Source of the DNA: Ohtaekwangia koreensis
GTDB lineage: Bacteria; Bacteroidota; Bacteroidia; Cytophagales; Cyclobacteriaceae
DNA length: 64,000 bases
Direction of reading: 5' to 3'
Assembly (NCBI RefSeq): GCF_900167975.1
Contig: NZ_FUZU01000001.1
Span: 2,875,331 to 2,939,330 of the forward strand
Shown here one piece after another: positions 56,501 through 64,000 of this stretch. Within the stretch, counting starts at the first letter, position 1. Every line of letters starts with the position of its first letter. The notes under the pieces were generated by a model that was not told the origin of the DNA, ran no database searches, and saw only the letters and a program-made list of their open reading frames with translations. The position numbers and the translations under genes are program-made.

Positions 56501-57903
56501 CCTTGCTCACCGTCATCAACGACATCCTTGACTTCTCTAAAATTGAATCCGGAAATCTTGAACTCGATTACAACGGTTTCGATATGCGCCAATGCCTGGA
56601 AGAAGTAATGGATGTGTTCTCCACCAAAGCATCTCAAAAAGGATTGGACCTGGTTTATCAAATCGATTATCAAATACCCGCGCAGATTATAGGGGATAGT
56701 CACCGGCTACGACAAATACTACTAAACCTGATTAGCAACGCTATGAAGTTTACTCACAAAGGAGAAATTTTTGTGGGGGTAGATTTACTGGAGTCCAACA
56801 ACGATCAGCTCCTGCTTGCCTTTCAGATAAGGGATACCGGTATAGGTATAGCGCAGGATAAAATTTCCCGGCTGTTCAAAGCTTTCTCTCAGGTAGATTC
56901 TTCTACTACGCGTAGATACGGTGGCACCGGGTTAGGCCTGGTGATCAGTCAGCGGCTGGTCGAGTTAATGGGGGGTACCATTACAGTTGAAAGTCATGAG
57001 GGTGTTGGTACTATATTTAGTTTTACCATCAAGAGTAAAGCAAGTCAGGAATCCATTCGTCAATACGTGCATTGCAACACTGTGGGAAACGATGGCAAAA
57101 AAGTTCTGCTGGTCGATGACAACGCAACAAACCTTACGATACTGCGAACCCAGCTTGAACTATGGAGGCTATCGCCTACACTGGCGATTTCAGCCAAGCA
57201 GGCACTGGATATACTCACCCATCACGAAGGGTTTGATCTGGTAATTACTGATATGCAAATGCCGGATATGGATGGTGTACAGTTGTCTCAACGCATCAAA
57301 GCAAAACATCCGCGACTACCTATAGTCTTGTTGAGCTCGGTGGGAGATGAGAGTAAGAAAAAATATCCTGATTTGTTCACCTCTGTACTCAACAAGCCGG
57401 TAAAGCAACAGCAGTTGTGCAGGGTTATCCAGTCAGCACTCAGACCCAATGGAACGCTTCTCACAGCGGAAGTTCAGCATGCACAGCAAGTATTGTCGGA
57501 AGAGTTTGCAGAGAAATATCCGCTGCGGATTCTTATCGCTGAAGATAATCCGGTAAATCAGAAGCTCGCGATACGAGTTCTTAACAAGTTAGGGTATAAA
57601 GAAATTGACACGGCTCAAAATGGTGTGGAAGTACTTGAAAGATTAGCCATCCAGCATTACGAAATAATCTTGATGGATGTACAAATGCCTGAGATGGATG
57701 GACTGGAAGCTACCCGGAGAATACGCGCGAAAGAAGATGAACGACCTGTGATTATAGCCATGACTGCCAATGCTATGCAAGGTGATCGTGAAGAATGCCT
57801 GCGCGCTGGCATGGATGACTATATCAGCAAGCCTATTAAGCTTGAAGTCGTAGTGAATATACTTGAAAAGTGGGCTTTGGAAGTAAAACGAAAAAATCAG
57901 TAA
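53563..57903 (+). CDS. Propeller hybrid histidine kinase with two receiver domains
   Basis: A 1446-residue sensor kinase. Signal peptide (about 1-21), reg_prop propellers (WFAA, WVGT, WIGT repeats) to about 700, Y_Y_Y domain (756-805), transmembrane helix (816-836), a long coiled coil, HisKA with His942 in [12 protein letters not shown], ATPase domain with GGTGLGL, receiver 1 with Asp1230 in [11 protein letters not shown] and receiver 2 with Asp1372 in [11 protein letters not shown]. It lacks the AraC-type domain of the HTCS proteins and has BarA-like catalytic modules instead, so the output is phosphorelay to an unknown partner, probably through a phosphotransfer protein. Receiver 1 keeps the phospho-acceptor Asp but its Lys context (LNKPVKQQQ) is normal. 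No adjacent partner gene. Confidence 0.92.
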   Translation: MKKYFLFLLVSILAVQGLDAQNSAFEFKNLLEEPKSKVRKYTTKNGFPLKVLDCITQDKDGLMWFAAEDGLARFDGNSFKVFKNDPDNPYSISHNYIQWVFTDSDGTLWTSSPKGLNRFDSKTERFTHYHHNPEDKNSLVGDNVVFITGSPTGNLWIASAADGFTYYDRSNKKFIQYSHNNLPGLSHSEVVLLYEDHQGLLWVGTLGGGLIVFKTKDGIVTQKIEELSRKDLLPSPHIRCFSPDHLGNLWIGTSEGLVFFNRKQQSFQVLNKNNSALRGNIIRALGQDSRHNLWIAVEDKGLHRISLHDFDGQSTSSLTVEHQSGEEEYRIYRHTIHAIYEDRDHNLWLGTNGDGVQMISGISEKFTRIERKQTGEYEGVYLRFWGMCTDKEGNLWLGSDGDGIYKYSSRGQLLRHYYADGKKGSLTNNAILCAYRDHSNTLWFGTYAQGLFLYDEKTDSFFNYAHNPADSSSLADNDLRVIFEDSKHNIWVGSNGGGLNLLNKQTGKFTHYASKYTETSRGSVRAIIEDKHGGLWIGCHGEGLQYLDPKKEKLQRYLNRPEDENALPSNIVYALHLDRQGKLWIGTEGTGLAIYDLERQTLERFTEKEGLGGSTVYALLEDKEGNLWMSTNSGVSKWDGREKKFYNYDGSDGLQNGKFNSSSFLYDKTLGLMAFAGTEGVTLFRPEQIKQNLQPPKVMITGFQLFNKPVEVNASAQQGLVLKQAIHESKEITLRYNQSVFTFEYTALNYAYPEKCAYAYKMEGFDKDWNYVDTKRTATYTNLDPGEYIFRVKASNDDGVWNEQGASIALIITPPYWKTWWFQTMIACIVIGSVYTFFKGRVNAVKRQKAELEEQVRQQTAEVVSQKEALEVQAQNLQALNEQLQAQTDFLGVVNDELKQQKEENIAKRQDAEKAREEAERARQDAERANQAKSIFLATMSHEIRTPMNGVLGMASLLAETPLTAEQQEYTDTIRSSGDALLTVINDILDFSKIESGNLELDYNGFDMRQCLEEVMDVFSTKASQKGLDLVYQIDYQIPAQIIGDSHRLRQILLNLISNAMKFTHKGEIFVGVDLLESNNDQLLLAFQIRDTGIGIAQDKISRLFKAFSQVDSSTTRRYGGTGLGLVISQRLVELMGGTITVESHEGVGTIFSFTIKSKASQESIRQYVHCNTVGNDGKKVLLVDDNATNLTILRTQLELWRLSPTLAISAKQALDILTHHEGFDLVITDMQMPDMDGVQLSQRIKAKHPRLPIVLLSSVGDESKKKYPDLFTSVLNKPVKQQQLCRVIQSALRPNGTLLTAEVQHAQQVLSEEFAEKYPLRILIAEDNPVNQKLAIRVLNKLGYKEIDTAQNGVEVLERLAIQHYEIILMDVQMPEMDGLEATRRIRAKEDERPVIIAMTANAMQGDREECLRAGMDDYISKPIKLEVVVNILEKWALEVKRKNQ

Positions 57904-58256
57904 GCCTTGATCGAATAAGGCCAGAAAGCGCAATGCGTAAATATATAGTTATACATAATGTCAGTGTGTTTTCACATCTCTTTATGCTTTGCTCGCGGAG
58001 AGGTTTTTAGTATGCTTCAACTTAATATTAGGATTAGCGTGATATAAGTGGTATATTACATGGCATTTAAGAAATGTCTTCAATACTTCCTATTCTCAGG
58101 GCTTTTTATTGTACACATCCTTAATTTATAATGTTCTGTAGATCCACTTTCCGGATCGAAATAGTAACTCAGAATAATTATCGCAGGCTTACTACTCGAG
58201 GCAATTACTGCTTTGATAAGGGAGTCTTTTACTTAGTCTTCACTTTAATTTACTAC
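57904..58256. other. Promoter and leader of the rpoD-type gene
   Basis: Contains the shared element at 58051-58098 and about 150 bases of untranslated leader. An in-frame ATG at 58131 would add 42 residues that do not match any RpoD N-terminus; the leader reading is preferred. Confidence 0.5.
58051..58098 (+). promoter_or_regulatory. Promoter/leader element of rpoD, shared with csp 1
   Basis: GTATATT at 58051-58057 is followed by GGCATTTAAGAAATGTC, a small CATTT/AAATG hairpin, and then CTTCAATACTTCCTATTC. It aligns with 52643-52697 with short gaps. It is about 160-200 bases from the start codon. Confidence 0.55.
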
Positions 58257-59120
58257 ATGCGCCAACTAAAGATCAGTAAGCAGATTACCAACAGAGAAAG
58301 TCAGTCTTTGGACAAGTACTTAACGGAAATTGGAAAGGTGGATTTGATTACGGCCGAAGTTGAAGTGGAGCTGGCAAAACGGATCCGGGAAGGAGATCAG
58401 GTTGCCTTGGAGAAATTGACAAAGGCAAATTTGCGGTTCGTTGTATCAGTAGCCAAGCAGTATCAAAATAATGGACTAACGCTGGGTGACCTTATTAATG
58501 AGGGAAACCTAGGGCTGATCAAAGCTGCTAAACGATTTGATGAGAAGCGAGGTTTTAAATTTATCTCCTATGCCGTTTGGTGGATTCGTCAATCAATCAT
58601 GCAGGCACTGGCAGAACAGTCACGCATCGTGCGATTGCCTTTAAACCGCGTCGGTTCTCTAAATAAGATCAACAAGACATTTGCCGAGCTAGAACAGAAG
58701 TTTCAACGCGAGCCTTCAGCTGATGAGATCGCTGAAATTATGGGTGTTACCGTTGAAGATGTGCGCGACAATCTTAAAGTTGCCGGCCGTCACGTATCGA
58801 TGGATGCTCCGTTTGTAAATGGAGAAGATAATAGTTTGATTGATGTTCTCTCGGACGTGAATGAATCGAAGCCTGACTCTGCATTGATATCAAATTCACT
58901 TTCGGTTGAAGTACAACGTGCATTAGCAACGTTGACTGCACGGGAGGCTGATGTTATAGGTTTATACTTTGGACTTAACAATAACAGCTCAATGACTCTC
59001 GAAGAGATCGGTGAACTGTATAGCCTGACGAGAGAGAGAGTCCGGCAGATTAAGGAAAAGGCTACACGCAGACTACGTCATTCTTCAAGAAGCAGAACCC
59101 TGAAAACATATTTGGGATAA
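58257..59120 (+). CDS. RNA polymerase sigma factor, RpoD type
   Basis: A 287-residue sigma-70 factor, the length and form of Bacteroidota RpoD (no region 1.1). It begins [22 protein letters not shown], which fixes the start at 58257 rather than 58131. Region 2 has [14 protein letters not shown] and [16 protein letters not shown]; region 3 [13 protein letters not shown]; region 4 [30 protein letters not shown]. The sequence departs from the usual one at several sites (for example NNNSSMT before region 4.2), so it may be a second, condition-specific RpoD paralogue rather than the primary factor. Its leader resembles that of csp 1, and a csp gene follows after 87 bases. Confidence 0.93.
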   Translation: MRQLKISKQITNRESQSLDKYLTEIGKVDLITAEVEVELAKRIREGDQVALEKLTKANLRFVVSVAKQYQNNGLTLGDLINEGNLGLIKAAKRFDEKRGFKFISYAVWWIRQSIMQALAEQSRIVRLPLNRVGSLNKINKTFAELEQKFQREPSADEIAEIMGVTVEDVRDNLKVAGRHVSMDAPFVNGEDNSLIDVLSDVNESKPDSALISNSLSVEVQRALATLTAREADVIGLYFGLNNNSSMTLEEIGELYSLTRERVRQIKEKATRRLRHSSRSRTLKTYLG

Positions 59121-59207
59121 TCTATAGGTTGCCTTTGTGCTTGGATTTAGAACTGACGCGCAAAACATCCTCAATCATGATTTTTTTTAATTTTAATACA
59201 TAATACA

Positions 59208-59399
59208 ATGCAAGGAAAAGTTAAGTTTTTTAATGAAACCAAAGGTTTTGGATTCATTACTCCAGACAATTCAACCACAGACATTTTTGTACACTCTTCA
59301 GGTCTTGTAGATCAGATCCGTGAAAACGATCAGGTTGAATACGAAGAAGAAAAAGGCAAAAAAGGTATGAATGCCGTCAATGTTACAGTACTGAACTAA
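59208..59399 (+). CDS. Cold-shock protein, CspA family
   Basis: A 63-residue paralogue of the protein at 52806-52997, with the same RNP1 KGFGFI (12-17) and RNP2 DIFVH (25-29) and the same KKGMNAVNVTVLN tail. Differences are concentrated at residues 19-24 and 31-40. It lies 87 bases after the sigma gene on the same strand and lacks the csp 1-type promoter element, so it is probably cotranscribed with the sigma factor. The AT-rich bases directly before the ATG (TACATAAT) resemble those of csp 1. A strong terminator follows. Confidence 0.95.
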   Translation: MQGKVKFFNETKGFGFITPDNSTTDIFVHSSGLVDQIRENDQVEYEEEKGKKGMNAVNVTVLN

Positions 59400-59418
59400 G
59401 TTTATTACAAAACATATA

Positions 59419-59454
59419 AAGTAGGCAGCCAGCAATGGCTGTCTACTTTTTTTT
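59419..59454 (+). terminator. Rho-independent terminator after csp 2
   Basis: A 13-pair stem (59419-59431 with 59436-59448, one G-T pair) around GCAA, followed by a T-run to 59454. It ends the sigma-csp 2 unit. Confidence 0.92.
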
Positions 59455-59638
59455 GTTGGTGGTTTGAACCGCTATATATAGCGTGTTTGCTTGTGCCCTC
59501 GTATTGTAACGCTCTCTTTTATCCTTCGAAGGATGTCCCTGACAGCTACAGCCTAAATATGCTGGCAAGGTTTTAGAATATATGATAAAGAATTACCTTT
59601 CATTGATCTCAATGCGGCAACAATTTCAATAGGTTAGT

Positions 59639-60793
59639 ATGAATGGGCATGTTTTTTCCTTCCTCAATTCTATAGTCTTGCTTGGTTCTTTGCAAGGGTT
59701 TATCATCGGTACACTTGTTCATATCACCGCCAAAGGTAGAGCCGCCAGTAAACTCCTTGCCTGGCTACTGATAATCATTGCCATGGCTTGTCTGAAGATA
59801 TACCTTAATAACATTGGGCTTACCTCCACAACAGCAGGATCCCTTATTGATGCAATCTTTCCGTTCATGATCATCATGCCGGTAGGGCCGCTGATTTACT
59901 TCTATTGCAAGGCAGAATTAACGCGTGATTTTAAAGTCGGACGTAAGGATCGCTTTCATTTTTACCCGCTCATCATTGACTTATTCCATCACGCTGCCGC
60001 AGTAGTTTTTTTGGTTGCACTGCTGCTGGGCTGGGCTGATTCATATAGAGATAATTTTAACAACTGGTTTGATTCCTACAACACTTACTCAGATATACCA
60101 CGGTGGATTTCGTTAACAATTTACCTGGTGCTTTCCTTTCGGTTGGTACATGGCCAACAGAGAGAACCTGCTGTAACAGAAGAGTTGAACAATCGGGATT
60201 GGCTAAAGGAATTCATTTCTGTTTTCCTGGTCTTTGATGTTATCTGGCTGGCATTTCTTATACCGTATGTGATTCCTGCCACCAGCGTTATACTTCTTGA
60301 CTGGCTTGATTGGTTTCCGCTATATATACCGTTGGTCATGATCATTTACTGGCTGGGCATCCGTGGGGTAATGCTCGGCCGAAAAGAGATGAGCAACTCT
60401 TTGCGCAAATCAGTGGGGCCAAAATTGAACCTGCAGAAGGAAACCGTTGAACAGATCATGATGAAGCTGCAGACATCGATGGAAGCCGATAAACTTTTTC
60501 TCGATGCTGAATTGTCGGTAACAAAACTGGCCATTCACCTGGGTATATCTGCAAAAACACTTTCGGCCGTCATCAATCAAAATGCAGGCAAGAGCTTCAA
60601 TGAATTTGTTAATCACTATCGGGTCGAAGAATTCAAACAACGCCTGCTAAAAGCTGACAATAAAAAGTATACCCTTACCGCACTGGCCTTTGAATGCGGC
60701 TTCAATTCACAACCTACCTTTCAGAGGGCATTCAAAAATATAGTGGGCATTACGCCCAGCGAGTACCTGCAGCGCAACGCTGTCTCTGCATAA
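59639..60793 (+). CDS. Membrane-anchored AraC-family regulator
   Basis: A 384-residue protein whose N-terminal half has about seven transmembrane helices (for example ASKLLAWLLIIIAMACLKI, AAAVVFLVALLLGW, LVFDVIWLAFLIPYVI) and whose C-terminal about 110 residues form an AraC-type DNA-binding domain with LSVTKLAIHLGISAKTLSAVI and ALAFECGFNSQPTFQRAFK. This membrane-plus-AraC type is common in Bacteroidota and probably senses a signal at the membrane. The downstream M1 peptidase gene (92 bases away, same strand) is a possible target. The ligand is unknown. Confidence 0.93.
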   Translation: MNGHVFSFLNSIVLLGSLQGFIIGTLVHITAKGRAASKLLAWLLIIIAMACLKIYLNNIGLTSTTAGSLIDAIFPFMIIMPVGPLIYFYCKAELTRDFKVGRKDRFHFYPLIIDLFHHAAAVVFLVALLLGWADSYRDNFNNWFDSYNTYSDIPRWISLTIYLVLSFRLVHGQQREPAVTEELNNRDWLKEFISVFLVFDVIWLAFLIPYVIPATSVILLDWLDWFPLYIPLVMIIYWLGIRGVMLGRKEMSNSLRKSVGPKLNLQKETVEQIMMKLQTSMEADKLFLDAELSVTKLAIHLGISAKTLSAVINQNAGKSFNEFVNHYRVEEFKQRLLKADNKKYTLTALAFECGFNSQPTFQRAFKNIVGITPSEYLQRNAVSA

Positions 60794-60885
60794 CATGTAT
60801 CAAAATAAGTTGACTACAAGTCAAATCAGGAATTGAATAGATTTTAACGGTGGATTCGCAGTGATTTGAAAACAAAATCACAGAT

Positions 60886-63150
60886 ATGAAACACCTCTGC
60901 ATTCTATTTTTTCTGGTCACCCTTTTATCGAACAATGCCATCGGTCAAAACAAGACCGGTAACAAATCTGACGAACTGGATCTTTACGTGGGAACGTACT
61001 ATACCAGGATCGAACCCGTTTCCCGTTTCATTATTCAAAAAGAAAAAGACGACCTTGTATTGCACGTTGTCGGTCAGGGGCAAATAGGAATGACCCGGAT
61101 CGGCAAGGACCGCTTCAGGGCTAACAAGGTAAGACCAAAAGCACTCATTGAATTTGTCAGGGACAGCGCGGGAAATGTCGGGCAATTTAAATGGATACAG
61201 CCCATTCCAAAGTTAACATTTGTTCGAACGGCAGCAGCTTTTGCAGACAGCCTTTCAGAGGCGTCAACGGAGAGGTTCTCAAAGTATATAGGCAATTATC
61301 AGTTGAGCACCAATCGGTACCGAAGCGTTCAGGTTAGATTAAAGAACCATCAACTCACCATTCAGGGAACAAACGAAGGGAAGATATCAATCCATCATGA
61401 GTCGGGCAATCGGTTTGTAGCCGAAGATGGAAATGTGAGGCTGGTATATGAATTCATTCCGGATGCAGCGGGTAAAATTACATCCGTCCAATATTCCAGA
61501 ACAGGAAGTGTAATTTTCTTAAGAACACAAGACGATCCGTCAAACACTTCGAAGGTAATCTATGGATTTAGCAGGCCCAATGGCTTTACGCGGGCAGATA
61601 CACTTCGGGGTGCTCTTACTGCTTTGCGTACATGCTATGATGTATTGTTTTATGATTTGGATGTAACGGTCATTCCGGATCGAAAAATAATTCGCGGAGC
61701 AAACAAGATTCGATTTAAGGTTGTGAACTCTTTTAATCGAATGCAGGTGGATCTGTTTGCCAACATGCAAATAGAAAAGATTCTCTATCATAATACTTCG
61801 CTTCGTTACCACCGTGAATTCAATGCAGTGTTCATTGAGTTTCCTGAAAATCTGGACGCAGGAATCACCGAAGAGATTACTATACTATATTCAGGGACAC
61901 CGCAAACTCCGGAGCCTTCGAGTTTAGCAGGTGGTATATTTTGGCTGCAAGACAAAGAAGGAGAGTACTGGATTGAAAGCGTAACGCAAGGGTCTGGGGC
62001 GAGTTTGTGGTGGCCGTGTAAAGATCATCTTTCGGATAAACCGGATAGCATGAAGATCAGCGTTACAGTTCCACGCGGTCTTACAGATATATCCAACGGA
62101 AGGCTTATTCACAAAACAGAATTGTCCGATAACCTTACGCGCTTTGAATGGTATGTGAGTTACCCGATCACAACCTATTGTGTGGTGATCAACATCGGAA
62201 ACTATAAACGATTTAAAGATCTATATATCTCCGGTAGCGATACCCTGCATGTGAACTATTACTGCATGAACTATGATGTAGCTATAGCCAAAAAGATTTT
62301 TAAACAAGCCAGGCCCATGTTGTCGGTATTTGAGAAATGTTTTGGAAAGTATCCCTTTTGGCGCGATGGGTTTACCGTAATGGAATCCATTTATCCCATG
62401 GAGCACCAGGGGGCTGTGAGCTTTGGATCTATTTTTAGTCCCTTCAATAGTGATCAATATGATTCGCTTGATCTGGTGCGAACGATGTGGCATGAGACCG
62501 CACACGAGTGGTGGGGAAATAGTATAACGGTCAAAGACATGGCAGACCTTTGGATACATGAAGCTTTTGCTACCTATGGAGAAGTGTTAGCCTATGAGCA
62601 ACTGAAAGGTTCAACAGCAGCATCAGGGTATTTGAGAGAGCAGCGTCCTGCAAATAGAGAAGCCATCATCGGTAGGTATGGCGTAAATGATTTTCGCCTT
62701 GGTGATGTATACTCGAAAGGTGCTTTGATCGTACATACGCTTCGAAACACGATCGCCAACGACTCAGTTTGGTTCGGACTTCTGCGCAGTATTCAACATG
62801 ACTTCGCATACCAAACCATTACTACTCAGGATCTGGTTCAATACATCAGTGGCAAAACAAAAACGGACTATCACTATTTTTTTGAGCAATATCTCACCAA
62901 GGCATCTCCTCCTGAATTGCAATTGCTGATCAGTCGTCAAGGCGCTGTAACTACAGTAAAATACAGATGGCATGTGGATGTGGCAAAATTCAACATGCCT
63001 GCAAAAATTATAGTCAAAGGTATATATACATTGATTTATCCAACCACAGAATGGGCTGAACTGAAATTGGAAAACATTAAACCAAAAGATGTTAAAGTTG
63101 ACCACGAAAGTTTCTACATTCAGAGTAAAACCCGGGTTGGACAACCATAA
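60886..63150 (+). CDS. M1-family zinc metallopeptidase
   Basis: A 754-residue exported peptidase. The signal peptide ends near AIGQ (about 21). Residues 30-125 and 130-220 are two similar small domains (each with a YVGTYYTRIEP or YIGNYQLSTNR start) that resemble DUF3471-type modules. Then the M1 domain begins with VTVIPDRKIIRGANKIRFKV, has zinc ligands His536, His540 and Glu559, and catalytic Glu537 in HETAHEWWGN. The substrate-binding GxMEN motif reads PMEHQGAV (Met505-Glu506), so Glu is kept but Asn is His. Such variants are seen in bacterial M1 proteins. It may act as an aminopeptidase on imported peptides; this is inference. Confidence 0.9.
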   Translation: MKHLCILFFLVTLLSNNAIGQNKTGNKSDELDLYVGTYYTRIEPVSRFIIQKEKDDLVLHVVGQGQIGMTRIGKDRFRANKVRPKALIEFVRDSAGNVGQFKWIQPIPKLTFVRTAAAFADSLSEASTERFSKYIGNYQLSTNRYRSVQVRLKNHQLTIQGTNEGKISIHHESGNRFVAEDGNVRLVYEFIPDAAGKITSVQYSRTGSVIFLRTQDDPSNTSKVIYGFSRPNGFTRADTLRGALTALRTCYDVLFYDLDVTVIPDRKIIRGANKIRFKVVNSFNRMQVDLFANMQIEKILYHNTSLRYHREFNAVFIEFPENLDAGITEEITILYSGTPQTPEPSSLAGGIFWLQDKEGEYWIESVTQGSGASLWWPCKDHLSDKPDSMKISVTVPRGLTDISNGRLIHKTELSDNLTRFEWYVSYPITTYCVVINIGNYKRFKDLYISGSDTLHVNYYCMNYDVAIAKKIFKQARPMLSVFEKCFGKYPFWRDGFTVMESIYPMEHQGAVSFGSIFSPFNSDQYDSLDLVRTMWHETAHEWWGNSITVKDMADLWIHEAFATYGEVLAYEQLKGSTAASGYLREQRPANREAIIGRYGVNDFRLGDVYSKGALIVHTLRNTIANDSVWFGLLRSIQHDFAYQTITTQDLVQYISGKTKTDYHYFFEQYLTKASPPELQLLISRQGAVTTVKYRWHVDVAKFNMPAKIIVKGIYTLIYPTTEWAELKLENIKPKDVKVDHESFYIQSKTRVGQP

Positions 63151-63304
63151 AGCAGGGAAAATCTCGGTAACTGAATTAATACAAGTTGATAAGTAATTAT
63201 TGAATACCTTGTTGTGCATTTCTGCTGATAAAAAACGTTCGTATTACTGACTTTGATCAGCGTTATTTGAAGTAACCAAACGCACTTTTAAAAAAATATA
63301 GTAT

Positions 63305-64000
63305 ATGAACGTACAGGTGAAATTTCTGGGTGGGGCAGGTACGGTAACGGGTTCACGTTACCTTCTGGATATAGGTGGTTTCAGAATGCTGTTTGACTGC
63401 GGCCTCTTCCAGGGACTTAAGGAATTACGACTAAAGAACTGGGACGAGTTTCCTGTAGACCCTTCAACTATCCATGCCGTGGTGATCAGTCACGCACACA
63501 TTGATCACACCGGATATTTACCTCGTCTTGTGCGCGAGGGATTTTCGGGATCTATATATTGCACGGCCCCGACAGCGGAGCTCATGAAAATTATGTTGAT
63601 GGACTCTGCCAAGCTACAGGAGGAAGAAGCCAGTTATGCTGCACGCAAAGGCTATTCCAAGCATACCGAGCCTAAGCCACTCTATACATCACAGGATGTT
63701 GAGCATGTCTTTCCGCTTGTAAAGGCATACGACTATAATGAAACGATTAAGATGGATGCCTGCGCCGATATAATTTTTCGGGATGCAGGCCATTTGTTAG
63801 GGTCTGCTATAACCGAGCTCTTTGTTCATGGCGATCGGCAGAATAAAAAAATAGTTTTCTCAGGCGACCTGGGACGCTATCATGACCCGATCCTGCATGC
63901 GCCAACGGCCGTTGAACAAACTGATATTTTATTTATTGAATCTACCTATGGTGATAAAGTCAGCGCGGCATATGATCCGCAGGCTGATCTTGAGCGTATT
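63305..64000 (+). CDS. MBL-fold metallo-hydrolase, beta-CASP RNA-processing type (5' part)
   Basis: The first 232 codons of a gene that runs past the window. It is a metallo-beta-lactamase-fold RNA hydrolase: GGAGTVTGSRYLL start, HxHxDH motif His63-Ala-His65-Ile-Asp67-His68 (SHAHIDHTG), His163 in DAGHLLGSA and Asp188 in FSGDLGR. The insert typical of beta-CASP enzymes and the RNA-binding C-terminus should follow and cannot be seen. Homologues of about 460 residues are common in Bacteroidota and are thought to cleave RNA. It has no signal peptide. It starts 154 bases after the M1 peptidase. Confidence 0.92.
   Translation, partial: MNVQVKFLGGAGTVTGSRYLLDIGGFRMLFDCGLFQGLKELRLKNWDEFPVDPSTIHAVVISHAHIDHTGYLPRLVREGFSGSIYCTAPTAELMKIMLMDSAKLQEEEASYAARKGYSKHTEPKPLYTSQDVEHVFPLVKAYDYNETIKMDACADIIFRDAGHLLGSAITELFVHGDRQNKKIVFSGDLGRYHDPILHAPTAVEQTDILFIESTYGDKVSAAYDPQADLERI

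Noticed and set aside
58131-58256. 42-residue N-terminal extension of the sigma factor
   Set aside because: RpoD proteins of this group begin MRQLKI, which fixes the start at 58257; the extension is leader.

Overview
The window looks like a stretch of chromosome from a free-living, polysaccharide-degrading member of the Bacteroidota, most likely a cytophagia-type soil or plant-associated bacterium. Support comes from two SusC/SusD pairs, two hybrid two-component regulators (HTCS), secreted glycoside hydrolases with type IX secretion (T9SS) C-terminal domains, a PorP/SprF protein, a short Bacteroidota-type RpoD and almost no Shine-Dalgarno sequences. No rRNA, tRNA, CRISPR array, phage or insertion sequence was seen. 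The genus is not determined.

Layout. 1-4580: the end of a SusC transporter, its SusD, and a separately transcribed GH43 enzyme. 4903-7116 (minus strand): a membrane GAF sensor and a small STAS-like protein. 7653-19052 (plus): a GH42 beta-galactosidase, a GH74 xyloglucanase carrying five 71-residue repeats and a type B T9SS domain, an overlapping PorP/SprF-SPOR gene, and HTCS 1. 19590-26007: a second STAS-like protein, then on the minus strand a periplasmic-propeller sensor kinase and a TonB-dependent receptor. 26750-45916: a locus resembling a xyloglucan utilisation locus, with GH44 and a second GH74 on the minus strand, HTCS 2, then SusC, SusD, a surface glycan-binding lipoprotein, a broken BACON gene and a BACON-GH5 endoglucanase on the plus strand. 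46314-51345: a CGNR zinc-finger protein with a PD40 lipoprotein, an epoxide hydrolase, an AraC regulator and a short-chain dehydrogenase. 51711-64000: a polysaccharide deacetylase, two cold-shock proteins, a propeller hybrid kinase with two receiver domains, an RpoD-type sigma factor, a membrane AraC regulator, an M1 peptidase and the start of a beta-CASP metallo-hydrolase.

How it fits together. GH74, GH44 and GH5 endo-enzymes would cut xyloglucan or related beta-glucans outside the cell, SusC/SusD with the glycan-binding lipoprotein would import the pieces, GH42 and GH43 would trim side chains, and HTCS proteins would sense released sugars in the periplasm and switch the genes on. A shared 14-base motif about 100 bases upstream of both susC and the GH5 gene is a candidate HTCS operator. 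No alpha-xylosidase, GH3 or fucosidase gene was seen here, so full breakdown needs genes elsewhere.

Most unusual points: the 4-base overlap of a type B T9SS xyloglucanase with a PorP/SprF protein that ends in a SPOR domain; a similar promoter/leader in front of a cold-shock gene and an rpoD-type gene; a frameshifted BACON remnant beside its intact paralogue; a lectin-plus-sorting-domain cassette shared by neighbouring GH44 and GH74 genes; and small membrane-protein reading frames just after each HTCS gene.
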